22,970 bases of DNA from JALYZC01 sp035997675 (GTDB lineage Bacteria > Actinomycetota > Thermoleophilia > Solirubrobacterales > Solirubrobacteraceae): assembly GCA_035997675.1 (NCBI GenBank), contig DASYIJ010000219.1:1-22970 (forward strand), written 5' to 3'. The translations under genes were made by a program, and so were the position numbers. Positions within the stretch are counted from its first letter, which is position 1. Each line of letters opens with the position of its first letter. Below the pieces are notes generated by a model, which was not told where the DNA came from, did no database searches, and was given only the letters and a program-made list of their open reading frames with translations. Shown here one piece after another: positions 1-6,553 of the stretch.

Positions 1-855
1 GTGGTCCTCATCCATGGGATGGTCAACTCGTCTCGACATTGGGAGTCGGTGGCCCAGGAGCTCGCCGCGGACTTCACCGTGATCGCGCCCGACCTGATCG
101 GCCACGGCGACTCGGCCACGCCGCGCGGCGACTACTCGCTCGGCGCCCACGCGGCGGTCATCCGCGACCTGCTCGCCGCCATCGACGTCGAGCGCGCGAC
201 CATCGTCGGCCACTCGCTGGGCGGGGGCGTGGCCATGCAGTTCTTCTACCAATTCCCCCAGCGGACCGAGCGACTCGTGCTCATCTCCAGCGGCGGCCTC
301 GGCCACGAGGTCAGCCCACTGCTGCGCGGGGCCGCGCTGCCCGGCGCGTCCGCATTGCTGTCGCTGGCGGCGCACCCGCGTCTGGTCACCGCGCTGTCTG
401 ACGCCGGCGGTCGGATGCGCGAGCGGGGCTCGGGAACCGGTGTCTACCTCCAGGCGATCGCCCGCGCCCTGCGCCCGCTGTCGGCGCCGGGCGCGCGGCA
501 CGCGTTCGTCCAGACGCTGCGCTCGGTGATCGACGTGCGCGGCCAGCGGGTCAGCGCGCGCGACCGGCTCTACCTGCTCCGCTCGCTACCCACGCTCGTC
601 GTCTGGGGGGAGCGCGACCACACGATCCCGCTGGCCCACGGCCGCGACGCGCACGCCGCGATCCCCGAGAGCCGGTTCGTCACGCTCCCGCGCGCCGCGC
701 ACTTCCCCCACCTCGAGGATCCCGAGGGCCTGGCGGCGGCGCTGCGTGACTTCCTCGTGACGACCGAGCCCGCGCGGCTCGAGGACGCCGACTGGGGCGC
801 CCTGATCGCGCCGCGCTCACCGCGCGTGCGCCAGGTCGGTCGCAGCGCGGCCTAG
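1..855 (+). CDS. alpha/beta hydrolase, 5'-truncated by the window edge
   Basis: Serine hydrolase of the alpha/beta fold. The visible part (284 residues) opens directly on the first core strand and oxyanion loop (VLIHG), which normally lies 20-30 residues inside such proteins. The true start is therefore probably upstream of the window, and the GTG at base 1 is unlikely to be the native start. The nucleophile elbow GHSLGG places Ser72; Asp206 in GERDHT and His234 in AAHFPHLEDPE complete the triad. A cap region of about 90 residues lies between Gly98 and Arg190. The C-terminal 30 residues extend beyond the fold and are not recognisable. Substrate cannot be assigned; esterase, haloalkane dehalogenase-like and C-C hydrolase activities share this architecture. 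The stop codon overlaps that of the convergent next gene. Confidence 0.88.
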   Translation: MVLIHGMVNSSRHWESVAQELAADFTVIAPDLIGHGDSATPRGDYSLGAHAAVIRDLLAAIDVERATIVGHSLGGGVAMQFFYQFPQRTERLVLISSGGLGHEVSPLLRGAALPGASALLSLAAHPRLVTALSDAGGRMRERGSGTGVYLQAIARALRPLSAPGARHAFVQTLRSVIDVRGQRVSARDRLYLLRSLPTLVVWGERDHTIPLAHGRDAHAAIPESRFVTLPRAAHFPHLEDPEGLAAALRDFLVTTEPARLEDADWGALIAPRSPRVRQVGRSAA

Positions 856-1829
856 GCCTCGAGCATCCCGTGCGCTTCGAGGGTGCGGCGCACACCGTCG
901 CGCAGCTCGGTGGGCCGCCAGCCCAGCTCGCGCTGCGCCTTGTCCGAGCGCGGAGCCGCGTTCCAGAGGAAGAAGTGCAGCTGGCCGCGCGGCAGCAGGG
1001 GCGCGCGCCGGATGACCCGCGACAGGGCCTCCCCGCCGGCGGCGATCGCTCGCGCCACCGGCACCGGCACCGTGGGCGGCACGCGCCCGCGGCCCGCCAC
1101 GTCGACCGCCGTGCGCGCGAACTCGGCCACGGTGACGTGGGCGTCGCAGAAGATGTAGCGCTCGCCCGGTCGTCCCTTCAGTGCCGCCAGCAGCTGCCCG
1201 CGCCCGATCGCGTCGCTGAACACGACCCCGCAACCGCCGGGTGGCATGGTCGGCAGCCGCCCCCGCAACACCGGGCGAAACAGGTCCTCCTCGAAGGAGG
1301 CGCTGCCCGCCGGTCCCGGGCCGTACACGGCCGAGGGATTGACCACGACGACCTCGAGCCCGGCCCCGCCACCGGCGAGGGCGACGCGCTCGGCCTCCTG
1401 CTTCGAGCGTTCGTAGGCCGTGCCCTTCGGATAGTCGGCGACCACGGACTCGTCGAAGCTCGCGCCCGCATCGGCATGGAACACGTCGATCGTGCTCGTG
1501 TGGACGAGCCGCGCGGCGCCGGCGGCTCGGGCGGCCTCGACCACGGCCCGCGTGCCCTCGACGTTGATGCGCTGGAACGCATCGGGATCGGCGACCCACT
1601 GCTCCGGGAGCCCCATCGCGTTGAACACGACCTCGCGGCCCTCGGCGGCGCGCGCCAGCGACGCCGGATCGGTGACGTCGCCGCGCACCAGCTCGGCGCC
1701 CTCGGGAACGACCTCGGCGGCGCGCTGCGGATCGCGCACGAGCGCGCGTACCTCGTGGCCCTCGGCGAGCAGCGTCCGCGCGGTCGCGTGCCCGACCTTC
1801 CCCGTCGCTCCGGTCACCAGGGCGCGCAT
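852..1829 (-). CDS. NAD(P)-dependent epimerase/dehydratase (extended SDR)
   Basis: Protein of 325 residues of the extended short-chain dehydrogenase type that works on nucleotide sugars, sterols or similar alcohols. The Rossmann motif TGATGKVG is at residues 6-13. The dinucleotide-selecting region follows strand 2 (ALVRDPQ, Arg32), where a basic residue suggests NADP as an option. The catalytic set is Ser/Thr 111-113 with Tyr139 and Lys143 in the YxxxK motif. NPSAVYGPG near residue 164 is the usual substrate-side loop of epimerases. It starts at ATG 1829 and lies 20 nt downstream of the phosphoribosyltransferase stop, so the two may be co-transcribed. It converges on the hydrolase, sharing the four bases CTAG. 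The exact substrate is unknown. Confidence 0.87.
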   Translation of the reverse strand: MRALVTGATGKVGHATARTLLAEGHEVRALVRDPQRAAEVVPEGAELVRGDVTDPASLARAAEGREVVFNAMGLPEQWVADPDAFQRINVEGTRAVVEAARAAGAARLVHTSTIDVFHADAGASFDESVVADYPKGTAYERSKQEAERVALAGGGAGLEVVVVNPSAVYGPGPAGSASFEEDLFRPVLRGRLPTMPPGGCGVVFSDAIGRGQLLAALKGRPGERYIFCDAHVTVAEFARTAVDVAGRGRVPPTVPVPVARAIAAGGEALSRVIRRAPLLPRGQLHFFLWNAAPRSDKAQRELGWRPTELRDGVRRTLEAHGMLEA

Positions 1830-1849
1830 CGCCGCGGGAGCCTACGCGC

Positions 1850-2473
1850 TCACGGGCCTTCCGGCGCGGAGCGGCGCAGCAGTGCCGCCACGGCCGCATC
1901 GTCGACCTGGGAGAAGTCGTCGTAGAACTGCCCGACGGCGAGGAACTCCGGCGGCTCGACGACGGCGACGGCGTAGGGCTCGGACCAGGCGGCGAGCTCC
2001 CGAAACCCGGGCCCCGAGGCGACCGGCACCGCCATCACCGTGCGCAGCGCGCCGGCACGCTGCGCCGTGGCGAGGGCGGCGGCCATGGAACGCCCGGTGG
2101 CCAGGCCGTCGTCGACGATCACCACGGGACGGTCGCGCAGCGGCTCGCGCTCGCGGCCGGCGCGCAGCGCGAGCGCCTGCTGGCGCGCGTATTGAAGCTG
2201 GGCGGCGACGAGGTCCTCCGGCAGGCCCTCGGGCAGCGTCACGGCGTCCTCGCTCACGGCTCCCAGCGCGTACTCCGGCTGGCGTGGGTGCCCCACCTTG
2301 CGCACGACGAGCACGTCGAGCGGAAGCCCGCGCGCAAGGGCGACCTCGTGGGCGACGGGCACCCCGCCGCGCGCCAGGCCCAGGACCACCGCGTTCGGCT
2401 CCAGCGGGGGGAGGACCGCGGCGAGGCGCCGGCCGGCGTCGGCGCGATCCGCGAATGCGCGCTCGGGCGCCAT
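1850..2473 (-). CDS. phosphoribosyltransferase-domain protein (COG1926 type)
   Basis: A 207-residue type I phosphoribosyltransferase fold protein. The PRPP-binding loop VVIVDDGLATGRS is at residues 117-129. The early motif LGLARGGVPVA (31-41) and the closing motif EFLAVGQFYDDFSQV (176-190) are characteristic of the stand-alone family often annotated as predicted phosphoribosyltransferase. Members are often found beside stress or hydrolase genes and their substrate is not settled. The frame stays open further upstream, but the ATG at 2473 gives the family's usual N-terminus (FADRADAGRRLA) and leaves a 76-nt divergent intergenic region before the cytochrome gene. It is followed at 20 nt by the epimerase-like gene on the same strand. 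Confidence 0.85.
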   Translation of the reverse strand: MAPERAFADRADAGRRLAAVLPPLEPNAVVLGLARGGVPVAHEVALARGLPLDVLVVRKVGHPRQPEYALGAVSEDAVTLPEGLPEDLVAAQLQYARQQALALRAGREREPLRDRPVVIVDDGLATGRSMAAALATAQRAGALRTVMAVPVASGPGFRELAAWSEPYAVAVVEPPEFLAVGQFYDDFSQVDDAAVAALLRRSAPEGP

Positions 2474-2535
2474 GCCCGCCGACGCTACCGCGCTTGCGGC
2501 GGCGATGGGGCTTTTCCCGGGTCGGCGGCTCACGA

Positions 2536-2541
2536 TATGGT
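2536..2541 (+). promoter_or_regulatory. candidate -10 box for the cytochrome c gene
   Basis: TATGGT stands in an otherwise GC-rich 76-nt divergent region, 8 nt before the ATG at 2550. A start point 6-8 nt downstream would fall at or just before the ATG, and there is no Shine-Dalgarno sequence in front of that ATG. This suggests a leaderless message. The -35 region is not recognisable. Confidence 0.35.
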
Positions 2542-2549
2542 CCGGCCGC

Positions 2550-3047
2550 ATGATCGGGGTGATCCTCTTCATCGGCTTCTGGGTCGTCGTCGGCCTCACG
2601 CTGCTCCTGCTCGCCCTCACCGGCGGACCGCGCGGCGCACGCGAACGCGTCTTCCAGAGCCAATCGCGGCGCGGCCGCCGCACCACGGCCGCCGTGATCG
2701 TCATCGTGTGCCTCGCGTTCGGCGTGGCCCTGCCGGCCATCGTCATCGCCAACGACGAGAGCCAGAGCAAGGCGGGCCGGGCCGACATCAAGCTCACCGC
2801 CGCCGAGAAGCGGGGGCGCGAGCTGTTCGGCCACACCTGCAACCAGTGCCACACGCTGGCCGCATCGAAGACGGTTGGACGCGTGGGCCCCAACCTCGAC
2901 GACCTGCGGCCGCCGAAGTCCCTCGTGCTCAACGCGATCGAGCAGGGACGGGCGCGCGGCGTCGGGCGCATGCCGGCGGCGCTGCTCCAGGGCCGCGACG
3001 CCGAGGATGTCGCGGCGTACGTGTCGAAGGTCGCCGGGCGTCAGTAG
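2550..3047 (+). CDS. membrane-anchored class I cytochrome c
   Basis: A 165-residue protein with one C-type haem site: C97-N-Q-C100-H101, with Met141 (GRMPA) as the likely sixth iron ligand. Two hydrophobic segments precede it, at about residues 2-24 and 46-67, separated by a very basic loop (30-44). The haem domain should therefore sit on the outer face of the membrane, anchored by two helices. A role as electron carrier to an oxidase or photosystem-independent respiratory chain is inferred; no partner enzyme is in the window. The ATG at 2550 was chosen because it begins the first membrane segment; in-frame codons upstream read into the divergent promoter region. The DksA-like gene starts 2 nt after the stop, so the two are surely one operon. 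Confidence 0.88.
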   Translation: MIGVILFIGFWVVVGLTLLLLALTGGPRGARERVFQSQSRRGRRTTAAVIVIVCLAFGVALPAIVIANDESQSKAGRADIKLTAAEKRGRELFGHTCNQCHTLAASKTVGRVGPNLDDLRPPKSLVLNAIEQGRARGVGRMPAALLQGRDAEDVAAYVSKVAGRQ

Positions 3048-3049
3048 CG

Positions 3050-3394
3050 ATGGACCTCAAGCGCGCCACCGAACGCCTGCAGGCCGAGCGCTCGCGCATC
3101 GAGCGCGCGCTCGCGGAGCTCGATCCGGATCCCGGCGACGAGGAGCTCTCGCACGTCGACCAGCATCCGGCGGACGAGGGCTCGGAGCTGTTCGAGGAGG
3201 AGCTTGACGCCGGCCTGGCGGAGAGCCTGCGCGAGGAGCTCGCCGCCATCGAGCGTGCCGAGCAGCGTCTGATGCAGGGCACCTACGGGCTGTCGGTGGA
3301 GAGCGGCGAGCCGATCCCGGACGAGCGGCTCGAGGCCGTTCCCTGGGCCGAGCGGACCGTCGAGGAGCAGGCCCGCTACGACCGCGGCGAATAA
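3050..3394 (+). CDS. DksA/TraR-family protein lacking all zinc-finger cysteines
   Basis: A 114-residue acidic protein with the layout of the small DksA/YteA-like proteins that bind RNA polymerase: an N-terminal coiled-coil arm (2-25), the family segment HPADEGSELFEEELD (39-53), a second helix (54-76) and the C-terminal module starting GTYG (77-80). In the family this module is a four-cysteine zinc finger (CxxC ... CxxC). Here the four positions are Ser82, Ser85, Thr103 and Glu106, while the surrounding framework (GEPIPDERLEAVP) is intact. The fold is thus recognisable but cannot bind zinc in the usual way. Cysteine-poor DksA paralogues are known in other bacteria as zinc-independent forms; whether this one acts on transcription is open. 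It is coupled to the cytochrome gene by a 2-nt gap. Confidence 0.85.
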   Translation: MDLKRATERLQAERSRIERALAELDPDPGDEELSHVDQHPADEGSELFEEELDAGLAESLREELAAIERAEQRLMQGTYGLSVESGEPIPDERLEAVPWAERTVEEQARYDRGE

Positions 3395-3463
3395 CTCGCC
3401 GCACCCAGCGGGATCACGGGTTCCATAACAACCTCGAAAGCCGCGGATTTAAGGGGCGCCTGC

Positions 3464-3469
3464 TAGGGT
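3464..3469 (+). promoter_or_regulatory. candidate extended -10 box ahead of the riboswitch
   Basis: TAGGGT preceded by TGC (extended -10 form TGnTAnnnT). Transcription starting 6-8 nt downstream would begin at about 3476, just before the first conserved riboswitch base. No good -35 hexamer is visible, so the call rests on position and the extended -10. Confidence 0.35.
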
Positions 3470-3479
3470 GCCGCCCGTC

Positions 3480-3602
3480 CAAGACCGCTGAATCCCCGGA
3501 GCCTGTGCCGGGGAGCGGGGGACCCGGATGTTGGGGCGAACCGCAGATGGAGTGCGGGGCGCGGCTCTTTCAGCGCCAGCCCGTCAGCTAACCCCGTAAG
3601 CA
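3480..3602 (+). ncRNA. c-di-AMP riboswitch (ydaO/yuaA class)
   Basis: The leader carries the conserved blocks of the ydaO class in the right order. These are CGCTGAATCC (from 3487), a stem with arms CCCCGG/CCGGGG (3494-3499, 3508-3513), the core AGCGGGGGACCC (3514-3525), TTGGGGCGAACC (3531-3542), a short hairpin GCAGATGGAGTGC, and the 3' block from CAGCCCGTCAGC to CGTAAGC (3577-3601). The class senses cyclic di-AMP. In actinobacteria it usually controls secreted cell-wall hydrolases and resuscitation factors, and it usually turns expression off when ligand is bound. Here the next gene starts 18 nt after the 3' block. The match is by eye; a covariance-model search (RF00379) would settle it. 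Confidence 0.85.
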
Positions 3603-3618
3603 CCAGAAAGAGGAATCG

Positions 3619-3960
3619 ATGTCGGAGGCAGCCGCCCGCGTCCCGCGGGCAGAAGACGAACGCGCGCCCGCACGCCCGCGCCGCACGGTGACGATCACCG
3701 GCCGGCCCGACGGGCCGCCCCCACGCCGTCCCGACAGCATCGTGCGCGCCGCTCCGCGCACGGATTCGCTTCTCGCGGGGCGTCCCGGAACGCTGAGCGA
3801 CCGCCTGCCGCGCATGGTCGAGATCAAGCGCCGCCGGCCGCCGCGGTCGGCCCCCGAGCGCCTGGGCCCGCGCCCCGACCGCATCGCCATGTGGGCGCTC
3901 CTGATGGCCGTCGTGCTCGTGCTCGTCGCGGCGACCTCGTCGCACGCGGCGACGTTCTAG
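3619..3960 (+). CDS. small basic protein with C-terminal membrane segment, under c-di-AMP riboswitch
   Basis: A 113-residue protein of unknown function. Residues 1-87 are rich in Arg and Pro with no predicted fold. Residues 89-106 (start IAMWALLMAVVLVLV) form one hydrophobic helix, followed by ATSSHAATF and the stop. The ATG at 3619 has a fair ribosome site (AGAAAGAGG, 3605-3613). The hydrophobic helix and the following SHA-A resemble a signal peptide with a cleavage site, yet almost nothing follows it. The usual riboswitch targets continue here into a peptidoglycan hydrolase domain. Two readings remain: a genuine tail-anchored small protein with its basic part in the cytoplasm, or a remnant of a longer secreted protein. 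No homologous coding sequence is apparent in the 200 nt downstream. Confidence 0.7.
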   Translation: MSEAAARVPRAEDERAPARPRRTVTITGRPDGPPPRRPDSIVRAAPRTDSLLAGRPGTLSDRLPRMVEIKRRRPPRSAPERLGPRPDRIAMWALLMAVVLVLVAATSSHAATF

Positions 3961-3994
3961 CGGCCGTTCGAGCACCGACTCCGGCGCCTCCCTG

Positions 3995-4013
3995 AGCCGG
4001 CCTTTATCCGGCT
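3995..4013 (+). terminator. hairpin after the riboswitch-controlled gene
   Basis: Arms AGCCGG and CCGGCT enclose the seven-base loop CCTTTAT, 35 nt after the stop codon. No T-run follows, so termination efficiency is uncertain. Confidence 0.4.
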
Positions 4014-4040
4014 GCGTATACCTGTCTGCATAGTCGCGCG

Positions 4041-4054
4041 CCCGCTTGCGCGGG
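4041..4054 (+). terminator. GC hairpin followed by TTT, overlapping a -35 box
   Basis: Perfect arms CCCGC/GCGGG around TTGC, followed by TTTC. It may end transcription from the riboswitch gene. Its 3' half contains TTGCGC, used below as the -35 element of the next promoter, so the two signals share bases. Confidence 0.35.
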
Positions 4055-4074
4055 TTTCGGGGCGCGGCTAGACT
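4046..4074 (+). promoter_or_regulatory. housekeeping-type promoter, TTGCGC-17-TAGACT
   Basis: -35 TTGCGC (4046-4051), 17-nt spacer, -10 TAGACT (4069-4074). The predicted start near 4081 gives an 80-nt leader to the AhpD-like gene. The leader begins with an unusually AT-rich stretch (4072-4104) containing the direct repeat AAAGTA at 4080 and 4097, a candidate binding site for the HxlR regulator encoded downstream. Confidence 0.6.
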
Positions 4075-4161
4075 TATCAAAAGTAAGAAGGCCACGAAAG
4101 TAGAGCCGGTTGGACCGCCCCGAGGCTTGGCCGGCGCCCGAAATGGGTTGGGTTTGCCGAC

Positions 4162-4734
4162 ATGAAGAAGACAGAGATGAGCAGGTTCCACATTCACGAC
4201 GACCTCTCCGCGCCCGAGGGCTCGGTGCCTGTGCTGAAGGGAGCGCTGGCCACCGGTGGCCAGCTGCCGAACTTCCTCGGCGTGCTGGCGGGGTCACCCG
4301 CCGCGCTGCGCGCGTACGCGCGCTTCCGCTCCGAGCTTCGCCACGGCAAGCTCGAGCTGCGCACGCTCGAGCGCATCGCGCTGGCGGTCGCCGACCACCA
4401 CGGCTCGGAGCCGGGGGTCGCGCTGCACGGACGCACGGCCCGGGCCGCCGGCCTGGGCATCGACGAGGTCGAGCTCGCGCGCGAGTTCGAGAGCCGCGAC
4501 GAGCGCGAGGCGGCGCTGCTGCGCTACCTCAAGGCGCTCGTCGAGGGCCAGGGCCGGCCGCCCATGCACCTCCACGAGGAGGCGCGCGAGGCCGGCTGGA
4601 CCGACGAGCAGATCCTCGAGGCGATCGCCTACGCCTCGCTGGAGACGTTCACCGCCATGGTCAACGTCGCCGGTGAGGTACCGGTCGACGGTTCGGTCGA
4701 GGAGAGCCGAACGCGCAAGCTGCGCGCCGCGTAG
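4162..4734 (+). CDS. carboxymuconolactone decarboxylase/AhpD-like protein without CxxC
   Basis: A 190-residue all-helical protein of the AhpD-like/carboxymuconolactone decarboxylase family. Residues 68-97 form the core motif helix. In peroxidase-type members this reads E-x-CxxC-xxxH; here the segment is HHGSEPGVALHG, so the two cysteines are Ser82 and Gly85 while the histidine (His89) and the following ARAAG are kept. Thiol-disulfide peroxidase chemistry is therefore excluded, and an acid-base or purely structural role is more likely. The start is ATG 4162; ATG 4177 (MSRFHIHDD) is an equally good alternative, as neither has a strong ribosome site. An HxlR regulator follows after 8 nt in the same operon, a pairing often seen for redox or quinone-responsive genes. 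Confidence 0.8.
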   Translation: MKKTEMSRFHIHDDLSAPEGSVPVLKGALATGGQLPNFLGVLAGSPAALRAYARFRSELRHGKLELRTLERIALAVADHHGSEPGVALHGRTARAAGLGIDEVELAREFESRDEREAALLRYLKALVEGQGRPPMHLHEEAREAGWTDEQILEAIAYASLETFTAMVNVAGEVPVDGSVEESRTRKLRAA

Positions 4735-4742
4735 GAGACCGA

Positions 4743-5159
4743 ATGGATCCACGGAGGGCACGGCAGGCGAAGGGCGCGAAGTCCGTCGCCTGCTGTCCCT
4801 ACTACCACGAGGCGATCGAGCTGATCGGCAAGCGCTGGACGGGCGCGATCCTCGGCGTGCTGCTCAACGCCCCCGCCGCCGAGGGCGGCCTGCGGTTCTC
4901 GGAGATCGCCCAGGCCGTGCCCGAGTTGTCGGACCGGCTGCTCTCCGAGCGGATGAAGGAGCTCGAAGGGCGCGGCGTCGTCGAGCGCACCGTGATCTCC
5001 GGTCCGCCCGTGCACGTCGAGTACCGCCTGACCGAGATGGGGCGCGCGCTGCAACCCGCCCTGAACGAATTGCGCGACTGGGCGCGGCAGTGGCTCGACG
5101 AGGCCGACGAGGACTCCTCCGCCCCGGCCCCGGCTCGCGCGACGGCCGCGACCCGCTAG
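4743..5159 (+). CDS. HxlR-family winged-helix transcriptional regulator
   Basis: A 138-residue protein of the HxlR/MarR-like group. Cys17-Cys18-Pro-Tyr-Tyr precedes the first helix, followed by the signature ELIGKRWTGAIL (26-37), a recognition region RFSEIAQAVPELSDRLLSERMKELE and the wing VISGPPVHVEYRLTEMG. The conserved cysteine before the helix is the redox or electrophile sensor in several studied members. The C-terminal 25 residues are an acidic, Ala/Pro-rich tail. The ribosome site AGGAG (4733-4737) overlaps the stop codon of the AhpD-like gene, implying translational coupling. The likely target is its own operon through the AT-rich leader at 4072-4104. Confidence 0.9.
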   Translation: MDPRRARQAKGAKSVACCPYYHEAIELIGKRWTGAILGVLLNAPAAEGGLRFSEIAQAVPELSDRLLSERMKELEGRGVVERTVISGPPVHVEYRLTEMGRALQPALNELRDWARQWLDEADEDSSAPAPARATAATR

Positions 5160-5215
5160 AGATATCCAGCTAGAGTCGCCGCTTTCCCGACCCGCGAGCA
5201 CGGACGGAGGACCCC

Positions 5216-6553
5216 GTGGCTGACCAGCCCATGACCGCCGACGACGTCAAGGCCCTCGTCGAGGAGCGGCGCATCCGTTTCATCCGCTTCTGGTTCACGG
5301 ACATCCTGGGACAGCTGAAGTCCTTCTCGATCAACGCCGCCGCCCTGGACGACGCGTTCGAGGGCGGCATGGGGTTCGACGGCTCGTCGATCACCGGGTT
5401 CAACGCGATCGAGGAGTCGGACATGATCGCCCAACCCGACCCGACGACCTTCGCGGTGCTCCCGTGGCGCCCGGAGGAGGCCGGCGTCGGCCGCATGTTC
5501 TGCGACGTGCTCACGCCGGAGCGCACCCCCTACGAAGGCGACCCGCGCCACGTGCTGCGGCGCTCCGTGGAGCGCGCCGCCGCCATGGGCTTCGACCACT
5601 ATTACGTCGGCCCGGAGCTCGAGTACTTCTACTTTCGCAACAACAAGTCGACCGAGGTCCTCGACGAGGGCGGCTACTTCGACCTCACGACCCTGGACGC
5701 CGGCTCCGATCTGCGCCGCGAGACCGTGCTCGCGCTCGAGCAACTGGGGATCCACGTCGAGTACACCCACCACGAGGTCGGCCCGTCCCAGCACGAGATC
5801 GACATGCGCTACGCCGACGCGCTCAAGATGGCCGACGACTGCATGACGTACCGCATCACGGTGAAGGAATACGCGATGAAGTACGGCCTGCACGCGACCT
5901 TCATGCCCAAGCCACTGTTCGGCGAGAACGGCTCCGGCATGCACACGCACCAGTCGCTGTTCCACGAGGGCCGCAATGCCTTCTACGACGCCGACGACCA
6001 GTACTTCCTGTCGGACACCGGCAAGGCGTTCATCGCCGGCCAACTCAAGCATGCCCGCGAGATCTGCTCGATCTTCGCCCAGTGGGTGAACTCCTACAAG
6101 CGCCTGGTGCCGGGATACGAGGCGCCGGTGTACGTCGCGTGGTCACGCCGCAACCGGTCGGCGCTCGTGCGCGTCCCGCTGTATCACCCGGGCAAGGAGC
6201 AGGCCACGCGCATGGAGCTGCGCTGTCCCGACCCGGCCTGCAATCCGTACCTGACGTTCGCGGCGCTGCTGCAGGCCGGCCTGGAGGGCATCGAGAAGGG
6301 GTACGAGCTCCCCGAGCCGATGGAGAAGAACCTCTACCACCTCTCCCCCGACGATCGGAAGCGGCTCGGGATCGAGCAGCTGCCCGAGACGCTGGGTGAG
6401 GCGATCGAGATCACCTCGGAGTCCGAGCTGGTGCTGCGCACGCTCGGCGAGCACATGTTCAACCGCTATGTCGAGATCAAGCGACAGGAGTGGGAGGACT
6501 ACCGCGTGCAGGTCACGCCGTGGGAGCTGGAGCGCTACCTGCCCGTGATCTGA
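5216..6553 (+). CDS. glnA: glutamine synthetase, type I
   Basis: Joins ammonia to glutamate with ATP, the entry point for nitrogen. The 445-residue length is typical of GSI without the long adenylylation-linked insertion. N-terminal FDGSSITGF (54-62) carries the ammonium-site aspartate. Metal ligands are visible as Glu134/Glu136 (GPELEY), Glu187, Glu194 (SQHEID), His243 (MHTH) and Glu334. The flap glutamate Glu302 is in KRLVPGYEAP and the ATP-site motif is NRSALVRVP. Residues 372-376 (NLYHL) resemble the adenylylation-site context (Tyr374), but the adjoining proline is replaced, so covalent control is doubtful. The GTG start has a good ribosome site CGGAGGA (5205-5211). A possible -10 (TAGAGT, 5171-5176) lies within a repeated GCTAGAG (5155, 5169). 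The ilvA frame overlaps its 3' end. Confidence 0.95.
   Translation: MADQPMTADDVKALVEERRIRFIRFWFTDILGQLKSFSINAAALDDAFEGGMGFDGSSITGFNAIEESDMIAQPDPTTFAVLPWRPEEAGVGRMFCDVLTPERTPYEGDPRHVLRRSVERAAAMGFDHYYVGPELEYFYFRNNKSTEVLDEGGYFDLTTLDAGSDLRRETVLALEQLGIHVEYTHHEVGPSQHEIDMRYADALKMADDCMTYRITVKEYAMKYGLHATFMPKPLFGENGSGMHTHQSLFHEGRNAFYDADDQYFLSDTGKAFIAGQLKHAREICSIFAQWVNSYKRLVPGYEAPVYVAWSRRNRSALVRVPLYHPGKEQATRMELRCPDPACNPYLTFAALLQAGLEGIEKGYELPEPMEKNLYHLSPDDRKRLGIEQLPETLGEAIEITSESELVLRTLGEHMFNRYVEIKRQEWEDYRVQVTPWELERYLPVI

Noticed and set aside
1..3. GTG at base 1 as the native start of the hydrolase
   Set aside because: The protein would begin inside the first core strand without the usual N-terminal segment; the window edge cuts the gene.
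852..855. Shared CTAG stop of two convergent genes as a special signal
   Set aside because: CTAG is self-complementary, so convergent TAG stops can overlap this way without any function; common in compact genomes.
3395..3480. Terminator after the DksA-like gene
   Set aside because: Only weak, imperfect pairing (CCCAGCGGG region) without a T-run; not supportable.
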